Shown here: positions 38,596 to 46,284 of the stretch, one piece after another
Layout of the letters: each line of letters begins with the position of its first letter
How positions within the stretch are numbered: the stretch's first letter is position 1
Assembly (NCBI GenBank): GCA_963772295.1
Contig: CAVYWO010000012.1
Coordinates: forward strand, 908,672-972,671
Source of the DNA: AP-15 sp963772295
GTDB lineage: Bacteria; Pseudomonadota; Alphaproteobacteria; ATCC43930; CGMCC-115725
Reading direction: 5' to 3'
DNA length: 64,000 bases
Program-made: the position numbers and the translations under genes
Notes under the pieces: model-generated
The model's input: only the letters and a program-made list of their open reading frames with translations
Told to the model about the DNA's origin: nothing
The model's database searches: none

Positions 38596-39974
38596 GCGCC
38601 GCGACCCCACGGCTCGACCGCGTTGCCTTCAAGACCTCGCGCCTGCTCGATTTTGTCGGACGGCGCGAACTCACCGCGCAGATCGGGCACGGCGTCGAGC
38701 AGTGGCCGCTGGTCGTGCTCAAGGAGTGCATCGACAACGCGCTCGACGATGCCGAGGAGGCTGGGCGTGCGCCCGAGATCACCGTCGGCGTGACGACCGA
38801 TCCGGGGTCGATCAGCGTCGCCGACAACGGCTCTGGTCTCGCTGCCGAGACCATCGTTGATATTCTCGATTACAGCGTTCGGGTGTCGAGCCGCGAGGCC
38901 TATGTCAGCCCGACCCGTGGCGCGCAAGGCAATGCATTGAAGACGATCCTCGCCATGCCGTTCGCGCTCGACGGTGCTTCGGGCGAGACGGTGATCGAGG
39001 CGCAGGGTGTGCAGCACCGCATCACCTTCGCCGTCGATCACATCCGGCAGGAACCGAAGATCACCCGGACGAACGGTCCGTCTCTTGTACAAAATGGCAC
39101 CCGCATCACCCTCCTCTGGCCCAGTTCAGCAAGCTCAATTCTCGCAGCGGCCAAACCGCATTTTGTACAAATCGCCGAAGATTTCGCTTGGCTCAACCCG
39201 CATCTTACCCTCACCGTCGACTGGGACGGCGAGCGCCTGATCGACATCGCCGCCTCGAACCCCCGCTGGCATAAGTGGCTGCCCAGCGAACCGACCTGTC
39301 CCCATTGGTACGATGCCGAGCGCCTCGTCCGCTACATGTCGGCGCACGTCGCGCGCGACGAGGACCACGGCTACCGCCGCACCGTCCGCGAGTTCATCGG
39401 CGAATTTCGCGGTCTCAGCCGCAGCCCGAAGCAGAAATTGGTGCTCGAAGAGAGCGGGACCGCGCGCGTCGCGCTGGCGGACTTCCTCGGCGAGGGACGG
39501 GCCACATCGGCGGCCTCGCAACTGCTGGAGGCGATGAAGAAGCGCACGCGGCCGATCAAGCCGCGCGATCTCGGCGTCATCGGCCGCGATCATCTGCTCG
39601 CCCGCTGCAAGCTGGCTGGCGTCAACGAGCGGACCTTCCGCTACAAGAGCGTCATCGGCGGGACCGCCGAAGGGCTGCCGGTCGTCATCGAGACGGCATT
39701 CGGCGTCACTGAGACCGCCTTGCGGCGTGCCGCAGTGCCGTCCGAGTCCCGCCGCCGCATCATTGCGGGCGTAAATTGGTCGCCGTCACTAGCGGGCAAT
39801 CCGTTCCGCGATTTCGGGCGTGAGGGTGAAGGCCTGGAGCGGCTGCTGGCCGAGCTGCGTGCCTCGGCTCAGGAGCCGATCGTCGTCGTCCTGCATCTGG
39901 CCTCGCCGCGCGTGCAGTTCAGCGATCGCGGCAAGGCTTCGCTGATCCTTCCGTCGGGAGGAGGACATCAATGA
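38592..39974 (+). CDS. Topoisomerase VI subunit B-like GHKL ATPase
   Basis: A 460-residue protein. The Bergerat fold has an N-box Glu45/Asn49 in LVVLKECIDNALDDAEEAG, G1 box VADNGSGL (78-83) and G2 box SPTRGAQGNALKTILAM (107-123). The start KTSRLLDFVGRRELTAQIGH also resembles Top6B. It is shorter than archaeal Top6B (usually over 500 residues), so the transducer is reduced. It probably clamps on DNA and drives the A-like partner, whose ATG overlaps its stop by four bases. MORC/Hsp90-like ATPase is the alternative, but the partner gene favours topoisomerase VI. Confidence 0.8.
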   Translation: MSAATPRLDRVAFKTSRLLDFVGRRELTAQIGHGVEQWPLVVLKECIDNALDDAEEAGRAPEITVGVTTDPGSISVADNGSGLAAETIVDILDYSVRVSSREAYVSPTRGAQGNALKTILAMPFALDGASGETVIEAQGVQHRITFAVDHIRQEPKITRTNGPSLVQNGTRITLLWPSSASSILAAAKPHFVQIAEDFAWLNPHLTLTVDWDGERLIDIAASNPRWHKWLPSEPTCPHWYDAERLVRYMSAHVARDEDHGYRRTVREFIGEFRGLSRSPKQKLVLEESGTARVALADFLGEGRATSAASQLLEAMKKRTRPIKPRDLGVIGRDHLLARCKLAGVNERTFRYKSVIGGTAEGLPVVIETAFGVTETALRRAAVPSESRRRIIAGVNWSPSLAGNPFRDFGREGEGLERLLAELRASAQEPIVVVLHLASPRVQFSDRGKASLILPSGGGHQ

Positions 39975-41080
39975 CGAGCAAGCCGATCGACATCGCCGAG
40001 ACCATCATCAACGTGGTCACCAACGTCACTAAGGACTGGACCAAGCAGCGCAAAGCCGAGGAGCGCGACCGCGCCCGCGTGCACCGCCGCCACGATGCCC
40101 TAATGCGCGAGGACCGCGTCACGATCCGCGAAGCCGCCTTCGAGGTCATGGATGAGGCGTACGCCAAGGCCTCCGACAATGGCCGCCTGCCGGTGCGCCC
40201 GCGTCAAATAATGTACGCGGCGCGCCCCGAGATCCTCGAAATCACCGACAGGGATCAGCTTGACGACCGCTATTTCACCCAGACCCTGCTGCCGGATTAC
40301 CTCAACGAGATGGAGGAGCATTGTCGGGATTGGGACATTGTCTGGGACGCGCGCGGCCACTTCACCGAGCCCCATACCGGGCACGAGATCGGTCTTGGGA
40401 CATTGGAGGTCCGCGAATATCTCGGGTTGCGCGCCGAGCGCGGCGATGCCATCGCCGTCGATCGCAGCACGCTCTACCCGACCTTGGGACCGGAGCACCG
40501 CTTCAAGACGATCCTGTTTGTTGAGAAGGAGGGTTTCGATCCGCTGTTCACTGCCGAGCGCATCGCCGAACGCTACGATTTGGCGATCATGTCAACGAAG
40601 GGCATGAGCGTGACCGCCGCCCGCCTGCTGGTCGATCGGCTGGCCGAGCGCGGCATCGCGCAGATCCTCGTGTTGCACGATTTCGACATCAGCGGGTTTT
40701 CGATCTTCGGCACCCTCGGCACCAGCGGGCGGCGCTACCGGTTCAACAACCGGATCGCGATCTTCGACATCGGGCTGCGGTTGGACGACGTTGATGAGAT
40801 GGATCTGCAGTCGGAACCCGTTGCCGTGAGCGGCTGGGAAAAGCGCAAACAGACCTTACAGCGGCACGGCGCAACCAAGGACGAGATCGCTTTTCTCGAA
40901 AACGAGCGCGTCGAACTGAACGCGATGACCTCGCGCCAGTTGATCGATTTCGTCGAAGGCAAGCTCGCCGAGCACGGCGTCGAGAAGCTGGTGCCCGACG
41001 ACGCCGTCATCGCGAACCACGCGCGCCGCCTGATCGAGCAGCAGCTCGCCGCCGCCGAGGTCGAGAAGCTCAAGGCGTAA
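39971..41080 (+). CDS. Topoisomerase VI subunit A / Spo11-like protein
   Basis: A 369-residue protein. The winged-helix segment LPVRPRQIMYAARPEI places Tyr82 five residues into an R-x-x-x-Y motif, as in the R-D-I-Y-Y of Top6A/Spo11. The TOPRIM domain has Glu in ILFVEKEGFDPLF (about 185-187) and the acidic pair in VLHDFDISGFS (Asp237/Asp239). The N-terminal 40 residues are charged and helical. It should make covalent double-strand breaks with the B-like ATPase. It is about the length of archaeal Top6A and of phage 'Mini-A' proteins. Confidence 0.8.
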   Translation: MTSKPIDIAETIINVVTNVTKDWTKQRKAEERDRARVHRRHDALMREDRVTIREAAFEVMDEAYAKASDNGRLPVRPRQIMYAARPEILEITDRDQLDDRYFTQTLLPDYLNEMEEHCRDWDIVWDARGHFTEPHTGHEIGLGTLEVREYLGLRAERGDAIAVDRSTLYPTLGPEHRFKTILFVEKEGFDPLFTAERIAERYDLAIMSTKGMSVTAARLLVDRLAERGIAQILVLHDFDISGFSIFGTLGTSGRRYRFNNRIAIFDIGLRLDDVDEMDLQSEPVAVSGWEKRKQTLQRHGATKDEIAFLENERVELNAMTSRQLIDFVEGKLAEHGVEKLVPDDAVIANHARRLIEQQLAAAEVEKLKA

Positions 41081-41230
41081 TTGTCGCAAAAGGCGGCGAT
41101 GGTGCGGCTGCCGCCTGATCTGCGGCGGGCCGTCGAGCGGCAACTCGCCAAAGAGCCGCAATTGTCGTGGGACGCCGCTTTGGCCGAATTGCTGGGCAGG
41201 CGTCCATGGATTACAAGGCCAACGAAATGA
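41081..41230 (+). CDS. Mini-protein 1 of topoisomerase-like operon
   Basis: 49 residues if started at TTG 41081, immediately after the A-subunit stop (43 from ATG 41099). It contains VRLPPDLRRAVERQLAKEPQ, LSWDAALAELLGRRP. The L-x-WD-x-AL-A-x-x-L core is repeated in the next small gene. Unknown function. Position suggests co-translation with the topoisomerase-like proteins. Confidence 0.45.
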   Translation: MSQKAAMVRLPPDLRRAVERQLAKEPQLSWDAALAELLGRRPWITRPTK

Positions 41231-41319
41231 CGTTTATCAGCCGGATCCGCAAGTTGTTGGCCGAGCGGACCGAGCTTCCGTGGGATCGGGCGCTGGCGCA
41301 GGTGCTGCGTGTCGGATAA
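41206..41319 (+). CDS. Mini-protein 2 of topoisomerase-like operon
   Basis: 37 residues overlapping the end of mini-protein 1: MDYKANEMTFISRIRKLLAE, then RTELPWDRALAQVLRVG. It shares the R..LA-E-x-x-L-x-WD-x-AL-A-x-x-L pattern with mini-protein 1, pointing to a duplication. No ribosome site is obvious, so expression by coupling is assumed. Confidence 0.4.
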   Translation: MDYKANEMTFISRIRKLLAERTELPWDRALAQVLRVG

Positions 41320-41457
41320 CGGCCGAAACCTAGGCCAGAGTGTCCCCGAAGATGGGCCAGGACACGCGCTCGGGCTCATCCCTCCTCGGGTAGCCGCGAG
41401 CCGTTCTAGGCGATCAGGCGCGCCCGCTCATGGTCTGGACGATGCCCCTGGCGGGCT

Positions 41458-41501
41458 GAAAACTGGGGCCTCCAGTTTTCGAAGGCACTCATTTGGAGGC
41501 C
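41458..41501 (+). promoter_or_regulatory. Two mutually exclusive hairpins upstream of replication-like genes
   Basis: GAAAACTGG (41458-41466) pairs perfectly with CCAGTTTTC (41472-41480). GGCCTCCA (41467-41474) pairs perfectly with TGGAGGCC (41494-41501). They share bases, so only one can form. The site is 40 bases before the next start codon. It could be an attenuator, or part of a rolling-circle origin for the HUH gene downstream. Confidence 0.45.
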
Positions 41502-41538
41502 ACCGCTGGACCTGCCGTCGTCGGCGCGAGGTCGCGCC

Positions 41539-41839
41539 ATGAGCAATCGCAAAGGCCCCGCTCGCGGCGATCAGCGTATCAGGCTGCATCATTGGATGCT
41601 TCGATCCCCCGCCTGGCGAGCGCTTTCGCCGGTCGAGAAGGCCGTGCTGCTCGATGTTTGGGAACGAAACAACGGACGGAACAACGGCGCGATCGTGTGC
41701 TGGAGCGGATGCCGACGCCCTCGCCCGTGCGATCGAGATCAACGAGGCGCACGAGCGGCTCGCGCCATTGGGCGGCGGCCGCTTCGAGGTGCTGTGCGGC
41801 GACGTGCGCTGGTTTGCCCGCCGCCGTCGCGACTACTAG
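41539..41839 (+). pseudogene. Phage replication-type winged-helix protein, remnant
   Basis: MSNRKGPARGDQRIRLHHWM, then LRSPAWRALSPVEKAVLLDV and WERNNGRNNG. This is the N-terminal pattern of phage/plasmid replication helix-turn-helix proteins (SPAWRALSP...NNG). The frame then becomes senseless. The next readable piece, ARAIEINEAHERLAPLGGGR, runs to a stop near 41839 in another frame. The middle helix-turn-helix is missing. Confidence 0.45.
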
Positions 41840-41882
41840 ATCGCGCCACGGTGCGACACTGAGGGGAAGCGGATCAACACCC

Positions 41883-42560
41883 GTGTTCTGCAACGAAGCC
41901 ACCCTCCTCAACGAAAGCCGTGAGCACGGAGTGGCCGTCACCCTGCACTGTGAATCGTGGAAGTGCGAGAGGTGCTACCCGCGGCGCCTGCGTGAGCTAA
42001 TTGCCCTGATCCTGGCCGGCTGGTTCACCCATTTCATCACCCTGACGATCAAGGTCGACATCGGCACCTCCCCCGAGGACCGCGCCCGCCGCCTCAAGGC
42101 CGCCTTCACTACGCTCGTCAGACGCGCGCGCCGCCTCTACGGCGAGTTCGCATATCTCGACGTGTTCGAGGCGACCGAGCGCGGCGAACCGCATCTGCAC
42201 GTATTCGCAAGGTGCCCGTTCATCCCGTGGCCATGGCTGCGGGACACGATGATCGAGCTTACCGGATCGCGTGGAGTCCAGATCCAGGGCGTCGCCAGCC
42301 GCGATGATCGCCGCCGTGCCGCCCGCTATGTCGAGCCGCATCAGTTCGGCAACCTCAACCGCTACTCGATGAGCAGCGATTGGATCATCGACCCGTCGTT
42401 CGTGAAGCATAGAGGATACCGGCCCAATACATCATTGCCCAGTGGCTGGAAACGTACATCAAGACCGGTCAGTGCCTATGCCCATCAGTGGCACGGCCGC
42501 CCCGGCTTCGAGTGGCGCATCGGCCGGGTGGCCTGGGGCCTAACACCGGACACCTCATGA
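41883..42560 (+). CDS. HUH-type replication-associated protein (rolling-circle Rep-like)
   Basis: 225 residues from GTG 41883. A cysteine cluster, LHCESWKCERCYPRRL, lies near the start. HFITLTIKVD is motif 1, and GEPHLHVFARCPFIPW holds the H-x-H metal site (motif 2). A Tyr near ARYVEPHQFGNLNRYSM could be the nucleophile. The pattern fits Rep proteins of ssDNA phages and rolling-circle plasmids, which nick the origin and stay covalently attached. The start is uncertain, and no ribosome site is strong. It suggests the element once replicated on its own. Confidence 0.6.
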   Translation: MFCNEATLLNESREHGVAVTLHCESWKCERCYPRRLRELIALILAGWFTHFITLTIKVDIGTSPEDRARRLKAAFTTLVRRARRLYGEFAYLDVFEATERGEPHLHVFARCPFIPWPWLRDTMIELTGSRGVQIQGVASRDDRRRAARYVEPHQFGNLNRYSMSSDWIIDPSFVKHRGYRPNTSLPSGWKRTSRPVSAYAHQWHGRPGFEWRIGRVAWGLTPDTS

Positions 42561-42639
42561 CCCGCCAGCCGCAGCAGCACCGGATCGACCGCGGGTTCGC
42601 CGGGAACTCAGGGAGCACTGCGCCGAAAAGTGTCGCCGA

Positions 42640-42837
42640 TTGGCGACACCGTCACCGATCAGGTGCTCAATTGCATCATCGTCCCAACTCAATGAACATA
42701 GTAACCGGCTATACAACCTCTGCGCCGGTCCTGTTGAGATCTCTAATGTTCTATTGGAGCACCTCTATTTTTCTATCGCGAACCTCATTGACACCGCCGA
42801 TCGGATACTGACCCGCCTCGCGCCCGCCGCTTCTTAG
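42640..42837 (+). CDS. Small helical protein, uncertain
   Basis: A 65-residue frame from TTG 42640: SQLNEHSNRLYNLCAGPVEI, then SNVLLEHLYFSIANLIDTAD and RILTRLAPAAS. Heptad-like leucines suggest a helical protein. The DNA is AT-richer than the surroundings and the amino-acid use is natural, but there is no ribosome site before the TTG. The first 15 residues may not be translated. Confidence 0.35.
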   Translation: MATPSPIRCSIASSSQLNEHSNRLYNLCAGPVEISNVLLEHLYFSIANLIDTADRILTRLAPAAS

Positions 42838-43037
42838 CTTGTTCACAGGAAGAGGAGATGATTGCGACCGACCCAGCAGCCGCCTGGGCCTCTGGCCTGG
42901 AAGGTCTGCTGCGCCTACCACTGGGCATGCGCCTGAGCCTGTCCACGTCACGGCATGGGCAGAGGTTGGAACAGCGACTGAGCAGTCACCGAGTACTGTC
43001 TCAATGAAACCGGCATCAGCCCCTCTATAGAACCGCG

Positions 43038-43043
43038 TATAAT
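43038..43043 (+). promoter_or_regulatory. -10 box before 43078 gene
   Basis: TATAAT within GCGTATAATT, 34 bases before the ATG. The same GCGTATAATT occurs at 43494-43503 before the next gene. No good -35 is seen at either. Confidence 0.35.
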
Positions 43044-43077
43044 TACACTGATTGCCATATTCACCGAGGAGCCGCCG

Positions 43078-43392
43078 ATGTCCTACAAGATCGTCAAGCG
43101 TGCCGGAGGCCGAGGCAGCCGAGGCCTGACCGTACAAGCCGCAAGGCGGCGGGAACCGACGCACTGCGCAGCCGGTCATAAACTCCTGCCCGACCCCGGC
43201 GAGGATACCTGCGTGATCGAAGTCGGCAACGCCGAGAAGATCGAGCACTACGGCGCCGTCATCGGCATTCACTGGGCACGCCAAGTTGCCCAGGCATTCC
43301 TCAAGTCGGGATGCAGCCGGGTCCGCATCACAAACCTCGACACCGACACCGTCGTCGATGATCTCGATAGTGCCAATGCCGCCGCCCGTTGA
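43078..43392 (+). CDS. Element protein of unknown function
   Basis: A 104-residue protein after GAGGAG: MSYKIVKRAGGRGSRGLTVQ, CAAGHKLLPDPGEDTCVIEV, then GVIGIHWARQ-like helix and VRITNLDTDTVVDDLDSANA. Two cysteines flank a GHKLLPDPGED turn. No family is recognised. It is preceded by a TATAAT box. Confidence 0.5.
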   Translation: MSYKIVKRAGGRGSRGLTVQAARRREPTHCAAGHKLLPDPGEDTCVIEVGNAEKIEHYGAVIGIHWARQVAQAFLKSGCSRVRITNLDTDTVVDDLDSANAAAR

Positions 43393-43496
43393 ACAATCCA
43401 ACCCACTGTGCCGCTCATTAGGCTGCCGCTCGCCCTCTATTAGACGGCGCCGTGCGTCGTCTAGGGCATATGAGCAGCCTGCTCCGAAATCTGGCG

Positions 43497-43502
43497 TATA
43501 AT
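43497..43502 (+). promoter_or_regulatory. -10 box before 43531 gene
   Basis: TATAAT within GCGTATAATT, 28 bases before the ATG at 43531. It is a twin of the box at 43038. Confidence 0.35.
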
Positions 43503-43530
43503 TCTGTTCGGGGAGTGAATGGAGGACACA

Positions 43531-43848
43531 ATGCTGCAAACGATCACCGCGAAAACGGTCAAGGTGACGCTCGTCGTCAATCCGGCTGAGATCGCCGCCT
43601 TGTCGGTGCCGAACGGTACGTCGATTACGCAGGTCTGCGTCGAGGTTGCCGGGCGACAGATCACGGTCGCGCTCAATGCGAAAAAATTGAGGAAAGTGAT
43701 CTCTACGATCAACGAATTTGGCGACAGCGCCGTCGTGATCCTGCAAGGGAAACTCGAACAGGACCCGTCGACGAAAGCCGACATCCTGGCCGAAGCCGGG
43801 CTGACAGTGCAGCAGCGAGTGGCGAAATCGGAGCAGGCTGCGGCATAG
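43531..43848 (+). CDS. Element protein of unknown function
   Basis: A 105-residue protein. The ATG at 43531 is chosen over 43519 because GGAGG lies six bases before it. It begins MLQTITAKTVKVTLVVNPAE, then IAALSVPNGTSITQVCVEVA and SAVVILQGKLEQDPSTKADI. It is beta-rich then helical, ending KSEQAAA. Small phage accessory proteins have this look. No named family. Confidence 0.5.
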   Translation: MLQTITAKTVKVTLVVNPAEIAALSVPNGTSITQVCVEVAGRQITVALNAKKLRKVISTINEFGDSAVVILQGKLEQDPSTKADILAEAGLTVQQRVAKSEQAAA

Positions 43849-43894
43849 ACCGCCATTGTTGCAATTTGCAGCATCAAACGAAGGAGAATTCGGC

Positions 43895-44023
43895 ATGGCA
43901 GGCGTCGAGGCTTTCACCGACCCGCGGACGGGAGTGCGGCAGGTCCGCCGGCATTTGGACACCTGTCGTGCCGGTCGTCTCTATCTCTGCCCGCGGTCGC
44001 AGGGCAGCACCGACTTACTATAG
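43895..44023 (+). CDS. Very small protein (42 residues)
   Basis: ATG 43895 follows AAGGAG at 43881-43886 with good spacing: MAGVEAFTDPRTGVRQVRRH, then LDTCRAGRLYLCPRSQGSTD. Two cysteines. It ends 24 bases before the next start. No family is recognised. The ribosome site is the main support. Confidence 0.4.
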   Translation: MAGVEAFTDPRTGVRQVRRHLDTCRAGRLYLCPRSQGSTDLL

Positions 44024-44047
44024 GGTCGGGCAGCATCGGGGCGAGCA

Positions 44048-44359
44048 TTGGACCGCGATCTCGAAGCCCTGATCGAGCACGCGCCGCTGTTCCGGCTGCT
44101 CGCCGGTGGCGTGTGGTGGTTATGCCGGTTGTCTGGCGGCAGCAGATACGTGACCGAGGAGACAGGCGACGGCCAATGCCTCTATCAAATTTTGGACGGT
44201 GACGCCGTGCTGGCGCAGCAGCAGCGGCGCAGCGGTCAGGTGCGCAACGTCGCGAACCGCGGTCGCCGAGTTCTCAGCATCGCGGCCAAATACGAACCGC
44301 GTTCGCGCGCGTGTGACGATGCCCCGAGGCCGCCGAAGCTCACTAGGCCGGCGGCATAA
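44048..44359 (+). CDS. Island protein family A, copy 1 (C-terminal RPAA)
   Basis: 103 residues: LFRLLAGGVWWLCRL, YVTEETGDGQCLYQIL, LAQQQRRSGQVRNVANRGRR, VLSIAAKYEP and tail PPKLTRPAA. It is paralogous to the gene at 51198 over its whole length. The start is a TTG at 44048, uncertain. The conserved tail is shared with a third, different protein at 51449. Function unknown. Confidence 0.55.
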   Translation: MDRDLEALIEHAPLFRLLAGGVWWLCRLSGGSRYVTEETGDGQCLYQILDGDAVLAQQQRRSGQVRNVANRGRRVLSIAAKYEPRSRACDDAPRPPKLTRPAA

Positions 44360-44448
44360 TCATATGATCTAGACCTCCCCGGACGCTTCGAAATCCGGCC
44401 AGGATCTCGGCCGAATCGGTCAACTAAGCCAAAATAGTGCCGGGCTCT

Positions 44449-45092
44449 ATGGAGCGCGATCGGCTACGTGAATCGCTTGCCCGGCTCACCGCCGAGGAAG
44501 TCCGAATCGAGCAATTAACGGCGCCGAACACCGCGCGCTCGAAGCCTTGTGGGCAGCGCGGGAAAAGCGGGCGAGTGCCATTGAGGAGTTGCAGCACGCC
44601 CGACAGATCGACAAGCGCAACCTCGTCGCCGGGTTCATCGAGAACGCGCCTCGTGCCAAGGAGGAGGCGTCCGCCGTCCAGGCGAAGATCGACGCCGCCG
44701 ATGGCGACATAGAACATTTCACCGAGGTCCAGACCGCGGCGCGCAGTGAACTGGAGGCCGCCGAGCGTAGGCTCGCCCGGCTGCGCGTCGACAAGCATGC
44801 GGCAATTGCCGCGTTCGTTGTCGCCAGCCCGGAGTTCACCGGGCTGCTCGATGCGATCGATCGCGCCTGGGCTCATCTGCGCAGCCTGCGGATCTGCGCC
44901 GACCTCGTGCTCGAAGCGACGCACGGCAATATGTCCGCCAGCCTGATGTCGACAATGCAGCGCAGCGAGCCGCTCGTCGCGAATATCGTCGGGTATCAGG
45001 TCGAGGAGAGCTTGATACGGGCATGGCGCGACGGATTGGCCGCCGTCTTCACGGACGCCGACGCCAATCTCAATGTTCAACTGGGTGAATAG
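44449..45092 (+). pseudogene. Coiled-coil phage-type protein, one frameshift
   Basis: The first frame gives MERDRLRESLARLTAEEVRI, EQLT. A one-base change near 44525 then gives HRALEALWAAREKRASAIEE and a long coiled coil (AKIDAADGDIEHFTEVQTAA, RSELEAAERRLARLRVDKHA). It ends with a folded helix-rich part to NLNVQLGE. The two frames fit end to end, so the gene was intact recently. No function is recognised. Confidence 0.5.
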
Positions 45093-45118
45093 CCCGCGAA
45101 CCGTCCCGTCGGACCCGG

Positions 45119-45391
45119 TCATGCGCGACCGCCTGCCGACATGACGGCGAGCGTCATCTCGGACACCTTCACGAGCACTTCGAACAGCGGCCCGCGCAAA
45201 CACGCCTGGAGGAAGCGCAATGTGTCGTCGCGGCCATACTGACTGACGAAGTGTCGCGCCGCCTCGGCGATCTTCTCCGGGTGCATGTCCAGCCCGGTGA
45301 TCGCCGGCACCGATGCGATCGGCGCAGCTTCGCGGAAGCGGTCCTCGATGAAATCGGACGGGGGCGGCGGCGTCTCGATGTCGCGAGACAT
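45119..45391 (-). CDS. Hypothetical protein
   Basis: 90 residues from ATG 45391: MSRDIETPPPPSDFIEDRFR, then HPEKIAEAARHFVSQYGRDD and TLRFLQACLRGPLFEVLVKV. It has a proline-rich start and a helical body. No family is recognised. It overlaps nothing and is transcribed with the gene at 45449. Confidence 0.45.
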   Translation of the reverse strand: MSRDIETPPPPSDFIEDRFREAAPIASVPAITGLDMHPEKIAEAARHFVSQYGRDDTLRFLQACLRGPLFEVLVKVSEMTLAVMSAGGRA

Positions 45392-45448
45392 ATTGCGATC
45401 GGACGGAGCCAGATCGGGCAACAGGGTGCCGCGGAACTGATACGCCTC

Positions 45449-46243
45449 TTACTGCTCTGGCCGCTTGAGGCGCGATAAAAGCTCTTTGACGAACAATACC
45501 GCGTCGCCGGGTTCATCAGTGGCCCGCAGAACCCTGCTGACGGTATCGGCGATGACGCGCTGCCGAAACTCGGGCGTCACCGAATCGGACGCCGTCTCGA
45601 TGTTCACCGGAGCCGGCGGGACGGAGGCGACCGGCATTGCCGCCTTCGCCGCACCGTTGCCCTTCGATATTGCCGCCGCGCTCTTCTTGCGCCTGGGCGT
45701 CGCGGTGCGGACCCGTTTGTCGCGCCCTTGCCGCTGCTCGACGTTGTGGATGTCACCCGTGGCCACGCCCTTGCGCCGCACCTTGGCGACAAAGGGAGGA
45801 GATTTTTTCGTCAAGTCGGCGATCCAGCGGTCTGACCGCTCGGGATGGGCGATCAGATACTGCTTGATCGCCTCATCCTGCTGATCCGGCGTCATTTGCC
45901 GCCGGAGGTAGTTGTACCTCATTGCCAGATCATAGGGATCGCCGGACTTCTTGTTGAAGACGAGACAGAAACCGAAGGGCGGGAGCTTCTCGAACTTTTC
46001 GCCGGCCGCATCGTAGACATCCAGGTCGGCGTCGGTGCCGCGGGCAAAGCGGAGCCCGGCCTTCTCCATGCTGTCGAGCCGACCGCGGTCATCGATCAGG
46101 CTCAGCCGGTTGTTCTCGAATTTGAACAATTTGCCTGTCGCGGCGGCGGGTCGTGGAAGCGCGCTCGTCGTTGACAACGTCGTGAAGTTGATCTCCGCGG
46201 GCAGCGCATCCGAACCGCGCTGAGGCACTCGAAGAGAGCGCAA
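45449..46243 (-). CDS. ParB-like DNA-binding protein (HTH region)
   Basis: Up to 264 residues with uncertain start. The middle part, YNYLRRQMTPDQQDEAIKQY then LIAHPERSDRWIADL and VAKVRRKGVATGDIHNVEQR, matches the HTH region of ParB-type/KorB-like proteins (the ERSDR-IA motif and the V-x-K-x-R segment). The N-terminal ParB nuclease fold is not evident. Instead there is a beta region with LFKFENNRLSLIDDRGRLDS. The tail is basic then acidic. Likely role: element segregation or regulation. Confidence 0.5.
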   Translation of the reverse strand: MRSLRVPQRGSDALPAEINFTTLSTTSALPRPAAATGKLFKFENNRLSLIDDRGRLDSMEKAGLRFARGTDADLDVYDAAGEKFEKLPPFGFCLVFNKKSGDPYDLAMRYNYLRRQMTPDQQDEAIKQYLIAHPERSDRWIADLTKKSPPFVAKVRRKGVATGDIHNVEQRQGRDKRVRTATPRRKKSAAAISKGNGAAKAAMPVASVPPAPVNIETASDSVTPEFRQRVIADTVSRVLRATDEPGDAVLFVKELLSRLKRPEQ

Positions 46244-46261
46244 CGGGACTTGACGAGGTTT

Positions 46262-46281
46262 ATAGGTGTAAATACATCTAT
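46262..46281. promoter_or_regulatory. Likely MarR operator
   Basis: ATAGGTGTAAATACATCTAT is a 20-base palindrome with one mismatched pair, ending 3 bases before the MarR ATG. A related half-conserved copy, ATAGGTGCTAATACACGTA, lies at 46769-46787 before the membrane protein gene. Confidence 0.6.
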
Positions 46282-46284
46282 CCC

